The notes under the pieces were generated by a model. The model was not told where the DNA came from and made no database searches. It saw only the letters and a list, made by a program, of their open reading frames with translations. The position numbers and the translations under genes were made by a program. Source: an uncultured Eubacterium sp. (GTDB lineage Bacteria; Bacillota_A; Clostridia; Lachnospirales; Lachnospiraceae). Taken from it: a stretch of 64,000 nt of DNA. The stretch is taken from the NCBI GenBank assembly GCA_910589045.1, contig CAJUSH010000008.1:18104-82103 (forward strand). The letters run 5' to 3'. Numbering within the stretch: position 1 is the stretch's first letter; the number at the start of each line of letters is the position of its first letter. Of the stretch, positions 49,721 to 59,254 are shown one piece after another.

Positions 49721-50272
49721 TTATTTGTGCTCCTTTGTACTCCGCTCATCTAAATCAAGCTGCAGCGTCTGCAGGTAGGGCACCAGGGCGCCGCCGCTTC
49801 CCATAGAAAAAAAATATTTCTCCGCCAGCTCCTCGATGCGGAAGCTTTTGCGCCCGCCCGCGTTCATGCGCTCCCAGAATATGAGAAGCTGCCGCAGCGG
49901 CAGATAATAGAAGGCGTCGCGCTTCGTATAATGGATCAGGAAGAAGGCGATGCCCTGCTGCTCCTCAAACTGCTGCATGAACTGCACCTGGTGGGCGTGA
50001 ATGTTCTGTAACGGAAAGGTGTCCGAATGGCACTCCTTTGCGTCAAAGCAGACCGGTATGCCCTGAACCGCACCGATGTAATCGACGGTGCTTTTCTGGT
50101 CAAAGTAGGCAAGGGTGATATGCCGCGTTTCCTTGTCAATGTTTATGGGGGTGATGGGCGTCGGCACCTTCTGGATGAGCGCCAGTGCATTTGCCGCATA
50201 TACCTCATTCGTTCGGTTCACCAGCTCCTCGAGGGCGGAGCCGCGCAGACCCCTGGAATTCCATGTTGCCAT
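49721..50272 (-). CDS. recU: Holliday junction resolvase RecU
   Basis: RecU cuts Holliday junctions in Firmicutes recombination. The 183-residue protein begins with NSRGLRGSALEELVNRTNE, the RecU signature, and has STVDYIGAVQGIPVCFDAKE with the active-site Asp, Asp and Lys. It follows the RluA-type gene by 8 bp and ends just before the his promoter. In Bacillus it is next to ponA, which is not so here. Confidence 0.93.
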   Translation of the reverse strand: MATWNSRGLRGSALEELVNRTNEVYAANALALIQKVPTPITPINIDKETRHITLAYFDQKSTVDYIGAVQGIPVCFDAKECHSDTFPLQNIHAHQVQFMQQFEEQQGIAFFLIHYTKRDAFYYLPLRQLLIFWERMNAGGRKSFRIEELAEKYFFSMGSGGALVPYLQTLQLDLDERSTKEHK

Positions 50273-50280
50273 CGCAGCGC

Positions 50281-51261
50281 CTAGCCCTCTTCCTTCCCGG
50301 CGCGTCCCCGCAGCCAGCCAAGCGCCGCCTGAAAATCACCGGGAAGATCCGCGATCACCTCGGTGCCGTCGGTAAAGCGCACGCGGTAAGCGTGCAGAAG
50401 CTGCCGGCCGACACCCGCCTCGTTCTCAAAAATCAGGTTCTGACGCTCGTCGCCGTATTTGGGATCACCGATCACCGGATGACCGATGGACGCCAGATGC
50501 GCACGAATCTGGTGGGAGCGCCCCGTGATCAGGTGCACCTCCAAAAGCGTATAATCCCCCAGGCGCTCCACAGGCGCATATTCCGTCTCAATGTATTTCC
50601 GGTTCGGCGCCCCGTTTTTAAAAACGGACGCCACATTTTCCCGCTCATCCTTTAACAGATATCCCTTTAAAACCTTTTTTTCGGGAATATCGCCCCTGAC
50701 CAGGCACCGGTAATATTTTGCCATCGTGCGGCTCTTCAGCTCCCGGGAAAGCTTCTGCAGGCCGTGGAGTGTCTTCCCTGCGAGAAGCACCCCGGAGGTG
50801 TTTCGGTCGAGCCGGTTGCAGATAGAGGGACGGAAGGTGTGCAAATCCTCCTCGGTGAGCGCCTTCGTCTCCAGAAGATAGGCGATGATGTGTTCGTTTG
50901 CCGAGATATCAGACTCTCTTGCCTTCTGTGAGAGCATCCCCGCCGGCTTGTTGATTACGAGCACGTCGTCGTCCTCGTAAATAACGGCAAAAGCGGGCTG
51001 CGCCTGTACGCGGGAGAGCTCCTCCACCGTTTCCTCCGCGGTACTCGCAAATTTTTCAAAGGTCTCGTCGGATAAAAACAGCGTTACCGTATCCCCTACC
51101 TTGAGGTGCTCCGCACCGGTTGCCTTTTCCGCATTCAGTACAATATTTTTCTTGCGCAGCATCTTGTAGATAAAGCTGCCCGGTGCTTCCGAGAGGAGCT
51201 TCCTCAAATATTTGTCAAGCCGCTGGTCGGCTTCGTTTTCTTTGATTGTAAATGCTTTCAT
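50281..51261 (-). CDS. RluA family pseudouridine synthase
   Basis: The 326-residue protein has an N-terminal S4 domain (ADQRLDKYLRKLL) and a RluA catalytic domain with NRLDRNTSGVLLAGKT holding the catalytic Asp. The start at 51261 follows GAGAGAATATG; the frame opens 54 codons earlier into the basic C-terminus of YgiQ in another frame, which is not real. It starts 10 bp after the ygiQ stop. The rRNA site is unknown. Confidence 0.9.
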   Translation of the reverse strand: MKAFTIKENEADQRLDKYLRKLLSEAPGSFIYKMLRKKNIVLNAEKATGAEHLKVGDTVTLFLSDETFEKFASTAEETVEELSRVQAQPAFAVIYEDDDVLVINKPAGMLSQKARESDISANEHIIAYLLETKALTEEDLHTFRPSICNRLDRNTSGVLLAGKTLHGLQKLSRELKSRTMAKYYRCLVRGDIPEKKVLKGYLLKDERENVASVFKNGAPNRKYIETEYAPVERLGDYTLLEVHLITGRSHQIRAHLASIGHPVIGDPKYGDERQNLIFENEAGVGRQLLHAYRVRFTDGTEVIADLPGDFQAALGWLRGRAGKEEG

Positions 51262-51271
51262 ATTCTCTCCC

Positions 51272-53236
51272 CTACTTCTTTTTGTGTATATTCCGGATGG
51301 TCTTCTTTTTTCGTTTCGGCCCGTTCCCATGCGCCTTTTCGCGTCGCGCCTGCTTTCCCGCGCAGACGCCCTGTCCCTGCGCCCCCGCAGCCCCCGTCCT
51401 GCCGTTTCTGCCGGTGCAGCCATGCTCCCCCGCCCGCGGACGGATCAGGCAGTTTTTGCCAAACCCGATGAGGTCCGTGCGCCCCGCCTGTATGAGCGCC
51501 TCGCGCACCAGATCGTAATTTTTCGGATATCGGAACTGCATGAGCGCCCGCTGCATCGCCTTTTCATGGGGATTGACCGCGGTGTAAACAGGTGTCATGT
51601 CCCTGGGATCAAGACCCGTATAATACATACAGGTGGAAATCGTCGACGGCGTCGGATAAAAATCCTGCACCTGCCTGGGCGTATAGTGAATATCCCGCAG
51701 ATACTCCGCAAGCTCGACTGCCTCCGTTAAGGTCGCTCCCGGATGGGACGACATGAGGTACGGCACAAGGTACTGCTCGAGGCCAAGCTGCTCGTTCATG
51801 CGCGTATAGCGCTTCACAAACTCCCTGTAAACCTCCGGCGCAGGCTTTCCAAGCCTGTTGAGAACCGCCCGTGAAATATGCTCAGGCGCCACCTTGAGCT
51901 GCCCGCTCACATGGTGCAGGCACAGCTCGCGCAAAAACTCATCGCCGCCGTCCGCAAGCACGTAATCAAAGCGGATACCCGAGCGAATGAACACCTTTTT
52001 CACACCGGGCAGCTCCCGCAGCTTTTTCAAGAGCGCAAGATAATCCTGATGATCCGCCCTCAGATTTTTGCAGGGCGTGGGAAACAGGCACTGCCGTTCC
52101 CGGCAGACCCCCTCCTTCAGCTGCTTTTCGCAGGAGGGATACCGGAAATTTGCGGTCGGTCCGCCCACATCGTGAATGTAGCCCTTAAAGTCCGGCTCAT
52201 AGGTTAAAAGCCTTGCCTCCTCCAAAATCGACGCATGGCTCCTCGTCTGCACCGTGCGTCCCTGATGGAAGGTCAGCGCACAGAAATTGCAGCCGCCGAA
52301 GCAGCCGCGGTTGCTGATAAGGGAAAATTTCACCTCGCTGATAGCCGGGATGCCGCCCGCCTTTTCGTACATCGGATGACAGGCACGCATATACGGCAGC
52401 GCGTAAATGCGATCCATCTCCTCCTGGCTCAACGGCTCCGACGGACGGTTCTGCACCACAAAGAGCTTTTTGTCATAGGTCTCATAAAGGGTATCCGCCG
52501 TGAAATGGTCGGTGTTTCGGTACTGCGTGTAAAAGCTTTCCGCGTACGTCCGCCTGGATGCGCGCACCTCCTCAAAAGCCGGCAAGGCACAGGCACGGTT
52601 TTGCTCCAAAAGGCCGCGGTCCCTTGTCTTGTACACCGTGCCGTCGATAAAGGTGATATCCTCCACCGCAAGCCCGCCTGCAAGCGCCTCCGCAATCGCA
52701 ACGATGCTGCGCTCCCCCATTCCGTAGGAGATCAGATCCGCGCCGGAATCCAGAAGAATCGAACGGCGCACCTTATTCGACCAGTAATCGTAATGCGCGA
52801 GCCTCCGCAGACTCGCCTCAATGCCGCCGATGATCAGCGGCGTGTGCTTATACGTGCGCCGGATCAGATTTCCGTAGACAACCACCGCGTAATCCGGCCG
52901 CCGCCCCATTTCGCCGCCCGGCGAGTACATATCCGTCTCCCGCCGCTTTTTTGAAACGGAATAATGGTTCACCATCGAGTCCATATTGCCGCCGCTCACC
53001 AGAAAGCCAAGGCGCGGTTCACCGAATATCTGTATGCTTCTCTCGTCCCGCCAGTCCGGCTGTGGAATGATGCCCACCGAAAAGCCGTGGGACTCCAAAA
53101 GCCTGCTGATGATCGCAGGCCCGAACGACGGATGATCCACGTAAGCATCGCCGATCACATACACAAAATCGAGCTGTCCCCAGCCCCTCTTTTCACAGTC
53201 CTCCCGCGTCACGGGCAAAAAATCTCGCATCTGCAT
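51272..53236 (-). CDS. ygiQ: YgiQ family radical SAM protein
   Basis: The 654-residue protein has the radical SAM signature SNRGCFGGCNFCALTFHQGR and the family end with a Lys/Arg-rich tail. YgiQ proteins lack an assigned reaction. The MSSHPGATLTEAVELAEYL segment near residue 480 is well conserved. It lies 32 bp after the Gfo/Idh gene and 10 bp before the RluA gene. Confidence 0.92.
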   Translation of the reverse strand: MQMRDFLPVTREDCEKRGWGQLDFVYVIGDAYVDHPSFGPAIISRLLESHGFSVGIIPQPDWRDERSIQIFGEPRLGFLVSGGNMDSMVNHYSVSKKRRETDMYSPGGEMGRRPDYAVVVYGNLIRRTYKHTPLIIGGIEASLRRLAHYDYWSNKVRRSILLDSGADLISYGMGERSIVAIAEALAGGLAVEDITFIDGTVYKTRDRGLLEQNRACALPAFEEVRASRRTYAESFYTQYRNTDHFTADTLYETYDKKLFVVQNRPSEPLSQEEMDRIYALPYMRACHPMYEKAGGIPAISEVKFSLISNRGCFGGCNFCALTFHQGRTVQTRSHASILEEARLLTYEPDFKGYIHDVGGPTANFRYPSCEKQLKEGVCRERQCLFPTPCKNLRADHQDYLALLKKLRELPGVKKVFIRSGIRFDYVLADGGDEFLRELCLHHVSGQLKVAPEHISRAVLNRLGKPAPEVYREFVKRYTRMNEQLGLEQYLVPYLMSSHPGATLTEAVELAEYLRDIHYTPRQVQDFYPTPSTISTCMYYTGLDPRDMTPVYTAVNPHEKAMQRALMQFRYPKNYDLVREALIQAGRTDLIGFGKNCLIRPRAGEHGCTGRNGRTGAAGAQGQGVCAGKQARREKAHGNGPKRKKKTIRNIHKKK

Positions 53237-53268
53237 TTACCTCTATCATTTTCCGGCGTGGCTGACAA

Positions 53269-54255
53269 TTATTCAAAGCTATAACGAAATCCCGCCTTCG
53301 CCCTGCATTGATCGAGTATATCCATCACCGCAACCGTATCGTCCAATGTAACGAGCCCGCTGTATGTTTTTCCATCGCGGATACAATCCATGACCTCCAT
53401 CGCCTCATACTCGTAGCCATTCATCAAAAACGGCTCCTCGCAGGATGCCAGCACGTTGTTCCCGAAGTCCACTGCCTGTGCCCGCTGGGCCTGGAAAAAG
53501 AACTCGTCGTGCACGGATATCCGTCCCTTCGTCCCCAAAATATAAAGACCTGCCGTCTTTTCCGCGCCAAGCCCGGTCGAAAGATGCGCAAAGCTCCCAT
53601 TTTCATATTCCAGAATAATCGAATCCAGATAATCCACGTTTCCGTTTCCGATAACGGAGTGACTTTGCACCGCCGTCGGATGGTATCCGAGAAACGCACA
53701 GGCGCATGTCACCGGATAATAGCCGAGATCGAGCAGCGCGCCGCCCGCCAGCTCATGCCTGTAAAGACGGTGATTTGTTCCGGTCGCCGTGTAAAAGCTC
53801 GCATCTACCGCCCGTACCTCGCCGATGACACCGTCGTTTACCCACTGCCGGATCGCCTTGAACACCGGCTGGCACTTTGTCCACATGGCCTCCATGAAAA
53901 ACAGCTGCTTTTCCCGCGCCAGCGCCACAACCTCGCGCGCCTGCGCCCCGTTGACCGTCAGGGATTTCTCGCAGAGCACATGCTTTCCCGCTTCCAGACA
54001 CATCTTAATATTATGATAGTGCTCCCGCACCGGCGTCGCGATATACACCACATCCACCGCGTCGTCCTTTAACAGCTCCTCATAGGAGCCGTACGCTCGC
54101 GCAAACCCGTATTCACCCGCAAACGCTTCGGCCTTCTCCTTTGTCCGGGAGGCGGCGGCATAGCAAACCGCGCCGTCTGCGACGGTGAGCGCCTTTGCAA
54201 ACCAGCCCGCAATCCTTCCGGTCCCCATCAGTCCCCAGCGAATCTCCTTCTTCAT
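53269..54255 (-). CDS. Gfo/Idh/MocA family oxidoreductase
   Basis: The 328-residue NAD(P)-dependent enzyme has a Rossmann N-terminus (WGLMGTGRIAGWFAKAL) and the segment VLCEKSLTV, where the family usually has an EKP motif; here Ser replaces Pro. The substrate is unknown, probably a sugar or polyol. The start at 54255 follows AACGGAG at close spacing; an ATG seven codons earlier is an alternative. The HAD gene lies 56 bp upstream. Confidence 0.88.
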   Translation of the reverse strand: MKKEIRWGLMGTGRIAGWFAKALTVADGAVCYAAASRTKEKAEAFAGEYGFARAYGSYEELLKDDAVDVVYIATPVREHYHNIKMCLEAGKHVLCEKSLTVNGAQAREVVALAREKQLFFMEAMWTKCQPVFKAIRQWVNDGVIGEVRAVDASFYTATGTNHRLYRHELAGGALLDLGYYPVTCACAFLGYHPTAVQSHSVIGNGNVDYLDSIILEYENGSFAHLSTGLGAEKTAGLYILGTKGRISVHDEFFFQAQRAQAVDFGNNVLASCEEPFLMNGYEYEAMEVMDCIRDGKTYSGLVTLDDTVAVMDILDQCRAKAGFRYSFE

Positions 54256-54311
54256 CTCCGTTCTCCCTTCTCTCATGCCTTTGTTTATCCCCCGCCTGCA
54301 CATTTCCTGCA

Positions 54312-54998
54312 TCAGCCGAAAGCCCCATCCGCCTTCAGGCGCTCAAACGTCCCTGAAAGCACCTGCTCATAGGAATCAATATAATAGTGCGCCAGCGCCC
54401 GCTTTTCCTCCTGCTGCGCCTGGGAATACCGATCCGACACCGCGCACACCTTCATCCCGGCCGCCAGTCCCGCCCGGATGCCCTGGGGCACGTCCTCAAA
54501 TACCAGGCATTCCTGGGGCAAAATCCCAAGCTTCTCTGCCACCGCCAGAAAAACGTCCGGCGCAGGCTTGCCCCGGGCCACCTCGTTTGCCGTCAGCACC
54601 TCGTCAATGTAGTCATAAAGTCCATGCGCATTCGCCGCCGCGTCCAGCAGCCCGCGGTCGTTGCTGGTGGCAATCCCCATGCGCATTCCCCGCTGCTTCA
54701 TCTCCCGCAGAAAGACTGACAGGCCGGGCTTCATGGGCACCTCGTGCATATACTTGTCCATCGCCATATCTACCCAGATAGCCATCAGCTCCTCAGCGCT
54801 CCGGGTCAGGCCGAAGGTGTTCACAAAATAGTCCGCAGTCTCCCGAAAGCTCATGCCCTCAATATCGCGCTCCAGCCCCTCGTGATACAACAGATTATGC
54901 GCCTGCATAAATTGAATGTCAATATCCCTCCACATCCACATGGAGTCCACCATCGTTCCGTCCAGATCAAAAATAATACCCCTGATTCCTGTCAGCAT
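54312..54998 (-). CDS. HAD family phosphatase (beta-phosphoglucomutase-like subgroup)
   Basis: The 228-residue protein has the DxDGT nucleophile motif in IIFDLDGTMVDS, the ATSNDRGLL motif II and the KPAPDVFL and FEDVPQGIRAG motifs III/IV. A phosphoesterase on a sugar phosphate or nucleotide is likely. It precedes the Gfo/Idh gene in the same orientation. Confidence 0.88.
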   Translation of the reverse strand: MLTGIRGIIFDLDGTMVDSMWMWRDIDIQFMQAHNLLYHEGLERDIEGMSFRETADYFVNTFGLTRSAEELMAIWVDMAMDKYMHEVPMKPGLSVFLREMKQRGMRMGIATSNDRGLLDAAANAHGLYDYIDEVLTANEVARGKPAPDVFLAVAEKLGILPQECLVFEDVPQGIRAGLAAGMKVCAVSDRYSQAQQEEKRALAHYYIDSYEQVLSGTFERLKADGAFG

Positions 54999-55058
54999 CC
55001 CTTTTATCCTCTCTATCCCGGCACATCATCCGTCCAGACACAGGCACCGTGCCAGGCG

Positions 55059-55781
55059 CTACTGCCCGATGTTCCGCAGTCCGGCAAGCTCATGCTCCGA
55101 AAGCGCCCGGTACGCCCCGGCGGCGAGTTCTTCGTCAAGCACCAGGCTCCCCATAGAAATCCGTTTTAAATAAAGCACGGGCTTATCAATCGCCTCAAAC
55201 ATCCGCTTCACCTGATGAAATTTCCCCTCGTAAACCGTAACCCGGACCTGTGAAATCACATTTGCTTTAACGATGACAAGCTCAGCGGGAAGCGCAGGGC
55301 GTTTTTCCCCGATATCCACGCCCTTTGCAAATTCCTGCACATCCTCCTCCATGACGATCCCGTCCACACTTGCCTCATAGGTTTTCGGAATATGATGCGC
55401 AGGACTCGTCAGCATATGTGCAAGCGCGCCGTCATTTGTGATAAGCAGCAGCCCTTCCGTGTCCAAATCCAGCCGTCCCACCGGGAAGAGATCCTTTCTC
55501 TTGTGCTCCTCGATATAGTCCATGACCGTTGGGTGGCGCCGATCCTCCGTCGCAGACACACAGCCCTTTGGCTTGTTCAGCATAAAGTACTCATAGTCGG
55601 CATAGCCGACCTCCTCTGTCCCGAGCATCACCCGTGCAAGCTGCGGATCCAGCTTTTCCTCCGGCAGACGGCAGATCCGGTCATCAACGCGCACCTTTCC
55701 GGCACGGATCAGCTTTTTGACCTCACTGCGGGTGCCGATTTGCATATCCGCAAGATATTTATCAAGCCGTATCAGACCCAT
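55059..55781 (-). CDS. rsuA: RsuA family 16S rRNA pseudouridine synthase
   Basis: The 240-residue protein has an N-terminal S4 domain (LDKYLADMQIGTRSEVKKLI) and a catalytic domain with GRLDLDTEGLLLITNDG holding the catalytic Asp, typical of the RsuA/RluB/E/F group. RsuA is the closest name for a single copy. It lies 24 bp after the M23 peptidase stop and 60 bp before the HAD gene. Confidence 0.88.
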   Translation of the reverse strand: MGLIRLDKYLADMQIGTRSEVKKLIRAGKVRVDDRICRLPEEKLDPQLARVMLGTEEVGYADYEYFMLNKPKGCVSATEDRRHPTVMDYIEEHKRKDLFPVGRLDLDTEGLLLITNDGALAHMLTSPAHHIPKTYEASVDGIVMEEDVQEFAKGVDIGEKRPALPAELVIVKANVISQVRVTVYEGKFHQVKRMFEAIDKPVLYLKRISMGSLVLDEELAAGAYRALSEHELAGLRNIGQ

Positions 55782-55805
55782 TTCCCTTTCCTTTCATCCT
55801 CATTT

Positions 55806-56507
55806 TTAAAATTCCAGTTCTTTTTTGGAGTCCTGCAATGATACCAGAAAATCGTATGGATTGATACTGGTCTCGGCCCCCTCCGCGTTGTCATAGTAGA
55901 TGCCTACATGCAGATGCACTGCAAAATTGCCGACGGTTCCCTCAATATTGCTGTAGCCGCTGTCACCGGCAAAGCCCAAAAGCTGCCCCGCTTTCACGGC
56001 AGTCCCCTCCTCAATGCCCGGCGCATAGTCGTAGAGATGTGCATAGTAATAATAAATACCGCCCCCGCTGCGCACGCCGAGCCGGTAGCCGCCCTGCGGA
56101 AGCCAGCCCTTTTTCTCCACCACACCGTCCGTCATCGACAGCACCGGAAAAAGTCCCCGGCGTGCCGGATAGAGCATAATGTCCGTCCCCTCATGCCCGC
56201 GATCACCGCCGAAGCTGCGGGGAGACATCCATGAATTTTCAAACTCCGCCGTGTAATCGGTGTGCGTGACCGAGCGGGGAATCGGAAACACGGAAAGCTC
56301 GCCCGCGATCACCGCCCGAACCGCTTCGGGTGCCGTACCGTCACCCTTGCCGCCCGGTTCCCCCGCTTCCTGTGCATCGTCTGCCTCAGCCGCCCGCGAA
56401 ACATTTGCCGCTGCCCCAAGGCGCACCGTATCCATGCCGATCACATCCAGCGCCGCCAGCACCAGCATCAAATACAGAAGAAACAGCTTTTTTTTCTTTC
56501 TTTTCAT
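55806..56507 (-). CDS. M23 family metallopeptidase
   Basis: The 233-residue protein has one N-terminal transmembrane helix or signal anchor (FLLYLMLVLAALDVIG), an acidic/glycine linker and a LytM domain with the zinc ligands in GHEGTDIML and VHLHVGIY. It should cut peptide bonds in peptidoglycan, or serve as an inactive binder as SpoIIQ does in some species; both zinc motifs look complete. The start at 56507 follows AGGTGGT. It is divergent from the YlbJ-like gene, with only 33 bp between starts. Confidence 0.85.
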   Translation of the reverse strand: MKRKKKKLFLLYLMLVLAALDVIGMDTVRLGAAANVSRAAEADDAQEAGEPGGKGDGTAPEAVRAVIAGELSVFPIPRSVTHTDYTAEFENSWMSPRSFGGDRGHEGTDIMLYPARRGLFPVLSMTDGVVEKKGWLPQGGYRLGVRSGGGIYYYYAHLYDYAPGIEEGTAVKAGQLLGFAGDSGYSNIEGTVGNFAVHLHVGIYYDNAEGAETSINPYDFLVSLQDSKKELEF

Positions 56508-56540
56508 ATTGACCACCTGCCTGTCATAGGTTTTAGTAAT

Positions 56541-57506
56541 ATGAGAAAAAGAAATCTATACCGATATGTTACAAAAAAATATGTATTTTGTTATATGCTG
56601 GCTATGCTCCTATTATTCCTGCTAAGTGAGCCGGGTGTCGCCATCGAGGGCGCGCGCTTCGGACTGATGCTCTGGGCAAACCGTCTGCTCCCTAGCCTGC
56701 TTCCGTTTCTGATTCTTACACAGATCCTGCTCATGAGCGGCTATCTGGACGCAATCACCGAAAAGCTCGGCCTGTCGTATCCGCATTTCGTCCTGCTTTT
56801 CGGAACGCTCTTCGGCTTTCCGATGGGCGCGAAGCTATCCGCAGACCTGTGTGCAAAGGGCAGGCTCAGCACCAGGGAGGCATCCCTGCTATTCATCGTC
56901 TCCAACCACATGAGTCCGGCATTTGTCGGAGGCTACATCCTCTCGGAAACCTTAAGGCAGCCGAAGCTTATCCCTATGACCTACGCCCTTCTCTACCTGC
57001 CCGCCGTCTGCTACGGCCTGATCATGCTGCATCGATTACACGGAGGAGCTGCGGATGCAAAAAAATGCACCCGCGCCGATACGGCAAAAAAATCGACACC
57101 AAGACTGCGCCTGAATTTTGCAATCTTCGATGCCGCTATTATGAACAGCTTTGAAACAATGTTAAAGCTCGGTGGCTACGTGATGCTCTTCTCCATCCTC
57201 ACAGGCATGTGCAGACATTTTCTCGCCGCCCTGCCGGGCGTCTGCACACTGGCCGCAGGACTTCTCGAGGTCACCGGCGCCGTCAGCGCCATCGACGGAT
57301 TTTTTGCGGACAGCTATCCAAAATATGTGGCAATCCTCGCCGCAGCTGCCTTCGGAGGCTGCTCGGGCATCGCTCAGACCGCCTCCCTCATCCGTCCGGA
57401 CGGAAAGGATATCGGGCTTTCAATTGTCCGCTATACCCGCGGAAAGCTTTTGATCGCAGGGGTTACGGCACTTCTGGCCGCGCTGCTTTATCCCATACTG
57501 GCCTAG
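56541..57506 (+). CDS. ylbJ: YlbJ-like sporulation integral membrane protein
   Basis: The 321-residue protein has about eight transmembrane segments, with the GFPMGAKLSADLCAKGRLS motif and IVSNHMSPAFVGGYIL typical of YlbJ, and FGGCSGIAQTASLIR near the C-terminus. YlbJ in Bacillus is a sigma-E gene needed for cortex formation. The ribosome binding site is poor; a frame opens upstream within the divergent M23 gene but is not real. A sporulation role is inferred from the family. Confidence 0.82.
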   Translation: MRKRNLYRYVTKKYVFCYMLAMLLLFLLSEPGVAIEGARFGLMLWANRLLPSLLPFLILTQILLMSGYLDAITEKLGLSYPHFVLLFGTLFGFPMGAKLSADLCAKGRLSTREASLLFIVSNHMSPAFVGGYILSETLRQPKLIPMTYALLYLPAVCYGLIMLHRLHGGAADAKKCTRADTAKKSTPRLRLNFAIFDAAIMNSFETMLKLGGYVMLFSILTGMCRHFLAALPGVCTLAAGLLEVTGAVSAIDGFFADSYPKYVAILAAAAFGGCSGIAQTASLIRPDGKDIGLSIVRYTRGKLLIAGVTALLAALLYPILA

Positions 57507-57542
57507 TACCAAAAATCCTGATCCCCCGGCAGACACCTTCCG

Positions 57543-58148
57543 CTACTGGCCCTGCCGCTGGTTTGCCTGGGATGACCTGCTCTCCGCCGGCGGCTCCTCC
57601 GCAAGCTCGGTCTGCGGCATCAGCTCCGCGCGGTTGGCGAGAACGATCTGCAGGGAATCCGACAGCGCGCCCATCAGATTTTCATAGCGTGCCTTTGTCG
57701 TCTCGATGGCATTTGTCAAAATCGCCTCCAGCCCCGCCAGACGCTCATCCGTATACGTGATAGATCCCATACGGATGCTGTTTGCCTCCACCGTCGCCTT
57801 GTCCAGAATCTCCTGGGCCTGCTTCGTCGCGATCATAACGACCTCGTTTGCCTGGGCATAGGCCTGCTGCATGATCTGGTGCTCGCTCACCAGCTCGGAG
57901 TGCGTCACCTCCGCCCGGGCAATGATGGTATCCGCCTTCGCCTGGGCGTCGGCAAGGATCGCCTCCTTGTTGCTGATCATCTTCTGATAGCGCTTGATCT
58001 CCTCCGGCGTGCGCAGGCGCAGCTCCGTCAGAAGCTCCTCAATCTGATCCTTGTTGACAATGATTTTATTGGATGAAAAAGCCTGGGGCTTACAGCTCTC
58101 TATGTACTGTTCTAATTCTTCTATCGTCTGCTCAATTTTACTGTTCAT
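57543..58148 (-). CDS. Coiled-coil protein next to coaD
   Basis: The 201-residue protein is mostly a long coiled coil (about 45-175), with alanine-rich heptads such as ILADAQAKADTIIARAEV, and a proline/glutamine-rich tail. It resembles DivIVA-like or V-ATPase subunit H-like annotations but has no clear domain. It overlaps the coaD stop by 11 bp. A scaffold role is only a guess. Confidence 0.7.
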   Translation of the reverse strand: MNSKIEQTIEELEQYIESCKPQAFSSNKIIVNKDQIEELLTELRLRTPEEIKRYQKMISNKEAILADAQAKADTIIARAEVTHSELVSEHQIMQQAYAQANEVVMIATKQAQEILDKATVEANSIRMGSITYTDERLAGLEAILTNAIETTKARYENLMGALSDSLQIVLANRAELMPQTELAEEPPAESRSSQANQRQGQ

Positions 58149-58638
58149 GCTGCTCTCCTTTTACGCCGTACTTCTCATAAATACGGCTGATAAACTGCGC
58201 GGGAACAAACTGCGAAAGATCCCCTCCGTAAGCCGCAAACTCCTTGACGATCGTCGAGCTGAGATACGAATACTGCAGGCTTGCCGTCAGAAAGATCGTC
58301 TCGATCTGATCATACTGCACATGGTTCGTCTGCGCGATCTGAAGCTCATACTCGAAATCCGTAACAGCCCGAAGCCCCCGTATGATGATATTGGCCTGGA
58401 TTTCCCTCGCAAAATCCACCAGCAATCCGTCAAAAGAGACAACGCTTACGTTCGGTAAATCACCGGTCATCTCCTTTAACATACTAACACGTTCCCCGGC
58501 AGAAAACAACGAATTTTTTGTCCGGTTGTTGAGCACACCGACATACAGCTCGTCCACGATGTTCGCCGATCTGCGAATGATATCCATATGCCCGTTTGTC
58601 ACCGGATCAAAGCTTCCCGGATAAATTGCTCTTTTCAT
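58138..58638 (-). CDS. coaD: Phosphopantetheine adenylyltransferase CoaD
   Basis: CoaD joins ATP and 4'-phosphopantetheine to dephospho-CoA. The 166-residue protein has AIYPGSFDPVTNGHMDII with the HxGH-like NGHMD motif and the YSYLSSTIVKEFAAYGG motif. The start at 58638 is right for the family; the frame opens 17 codons earlier. rsmD lies 50 bp upstream, the usual neighbour. Confidence 0.96.
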   Translation of the reverse strand: MKRAIYPGSFDPVTNGHMDIIRRSANIVDELYVGVLNNRTKNSLFSAGERVSMLKEMTGDLPNVSVVSFDGLLVDFAREIQANIIIRGLRAVTDFEYELQIAQTNHVQYDQIETIFLTASLQYSYLSSTIVKEFAAYGGDLSQFVPAQFISRIYEKYGVKGEQHEQ

Positions 58639-58688
58639 AAGCTGCCTCTCTTTTCGTTTTTTTCCTCTGCAGTTTCTGCCCCGGAGCA

Positions 58689-59249
58689 TTACAGGCGGCT
58701 GTCAGGCTGCAGAAATACATGTTTATTCGTCTTGTATATTTTTTCCCTGACAATCGAAAATCCCATGTCGGTCACATAGGAAAAATCTGTGTGCAGATCC
58801 GCCTCCACGATGATCAGGGTGCTTTCCTTTAAAAGTCCGGAACCTGCCAGCACCCGCAAAGCCTCGGCTTCGGCACCGGACTGGTAAGGCGGGTCCATAA
58901 AAATCAGATCAAAGCTGCAGGTCCCGTCGAGACGGCACAGCGCGCTCACCGCGTCCATCTGCATCAGCTCACACCGGTCCGCAAGCTTCGTAAAGCTCAT
59001 GTTATCCGCGATCACCCCGCACGCCTTTTTGCTGTTGTCCACAAATACACAGCGGGCGCTGCCCCGGCTTAACGCCTCAAGGCCGATCTGTCCGCTGCCC
59101 GCAAACAAATCCAGGAAATACGCGTCCTCCAGGTATGGGGAGAGCATGTTAAAAAGTGTCTCCTTGATGCGGTCGGTGGTCGGCCTGGTCTCCTTCCCGG
59201 GAAGGGTTTTCAGCGGCAGCCGCCGCGCTTTTCCCGCAATAATTCTCAT
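58689..59249 (-). CDS. rsmD: 16S rRNA (guanine966-N2) methyltransferase RsmD
   Basis: The 186-residue protein has the MRIIAGKARRLPL start, the SAM-binding FLDLFAGSGQIGLEALSRG motif and the catalytic DPPY motif in FMDPPYQSG. It methylates the N2 of G966 in 16S rRNA. It begins 5 bp after the CinA stop and precedes coaD, as is common. Confidence 0.95.
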   Translation of the reverse strand: MRIIAGKARRLPLKTLPGKETRPTTDRIKETLFNMLSPYLEDAYFLDLFAGSGQIGLEALSRGSARCVFVDNSKKACGVIADNMSFTKLADRCELMQMDAVSALCRLDGTCSFDLIFMDPPYQSGAEAEALRVLAGSGLLKESTLIIVEADLHTDFSYVTDMGFSIVREKIYKTNKHVFLQPDSRL

Positions 59250-59254
59250 AAGCG

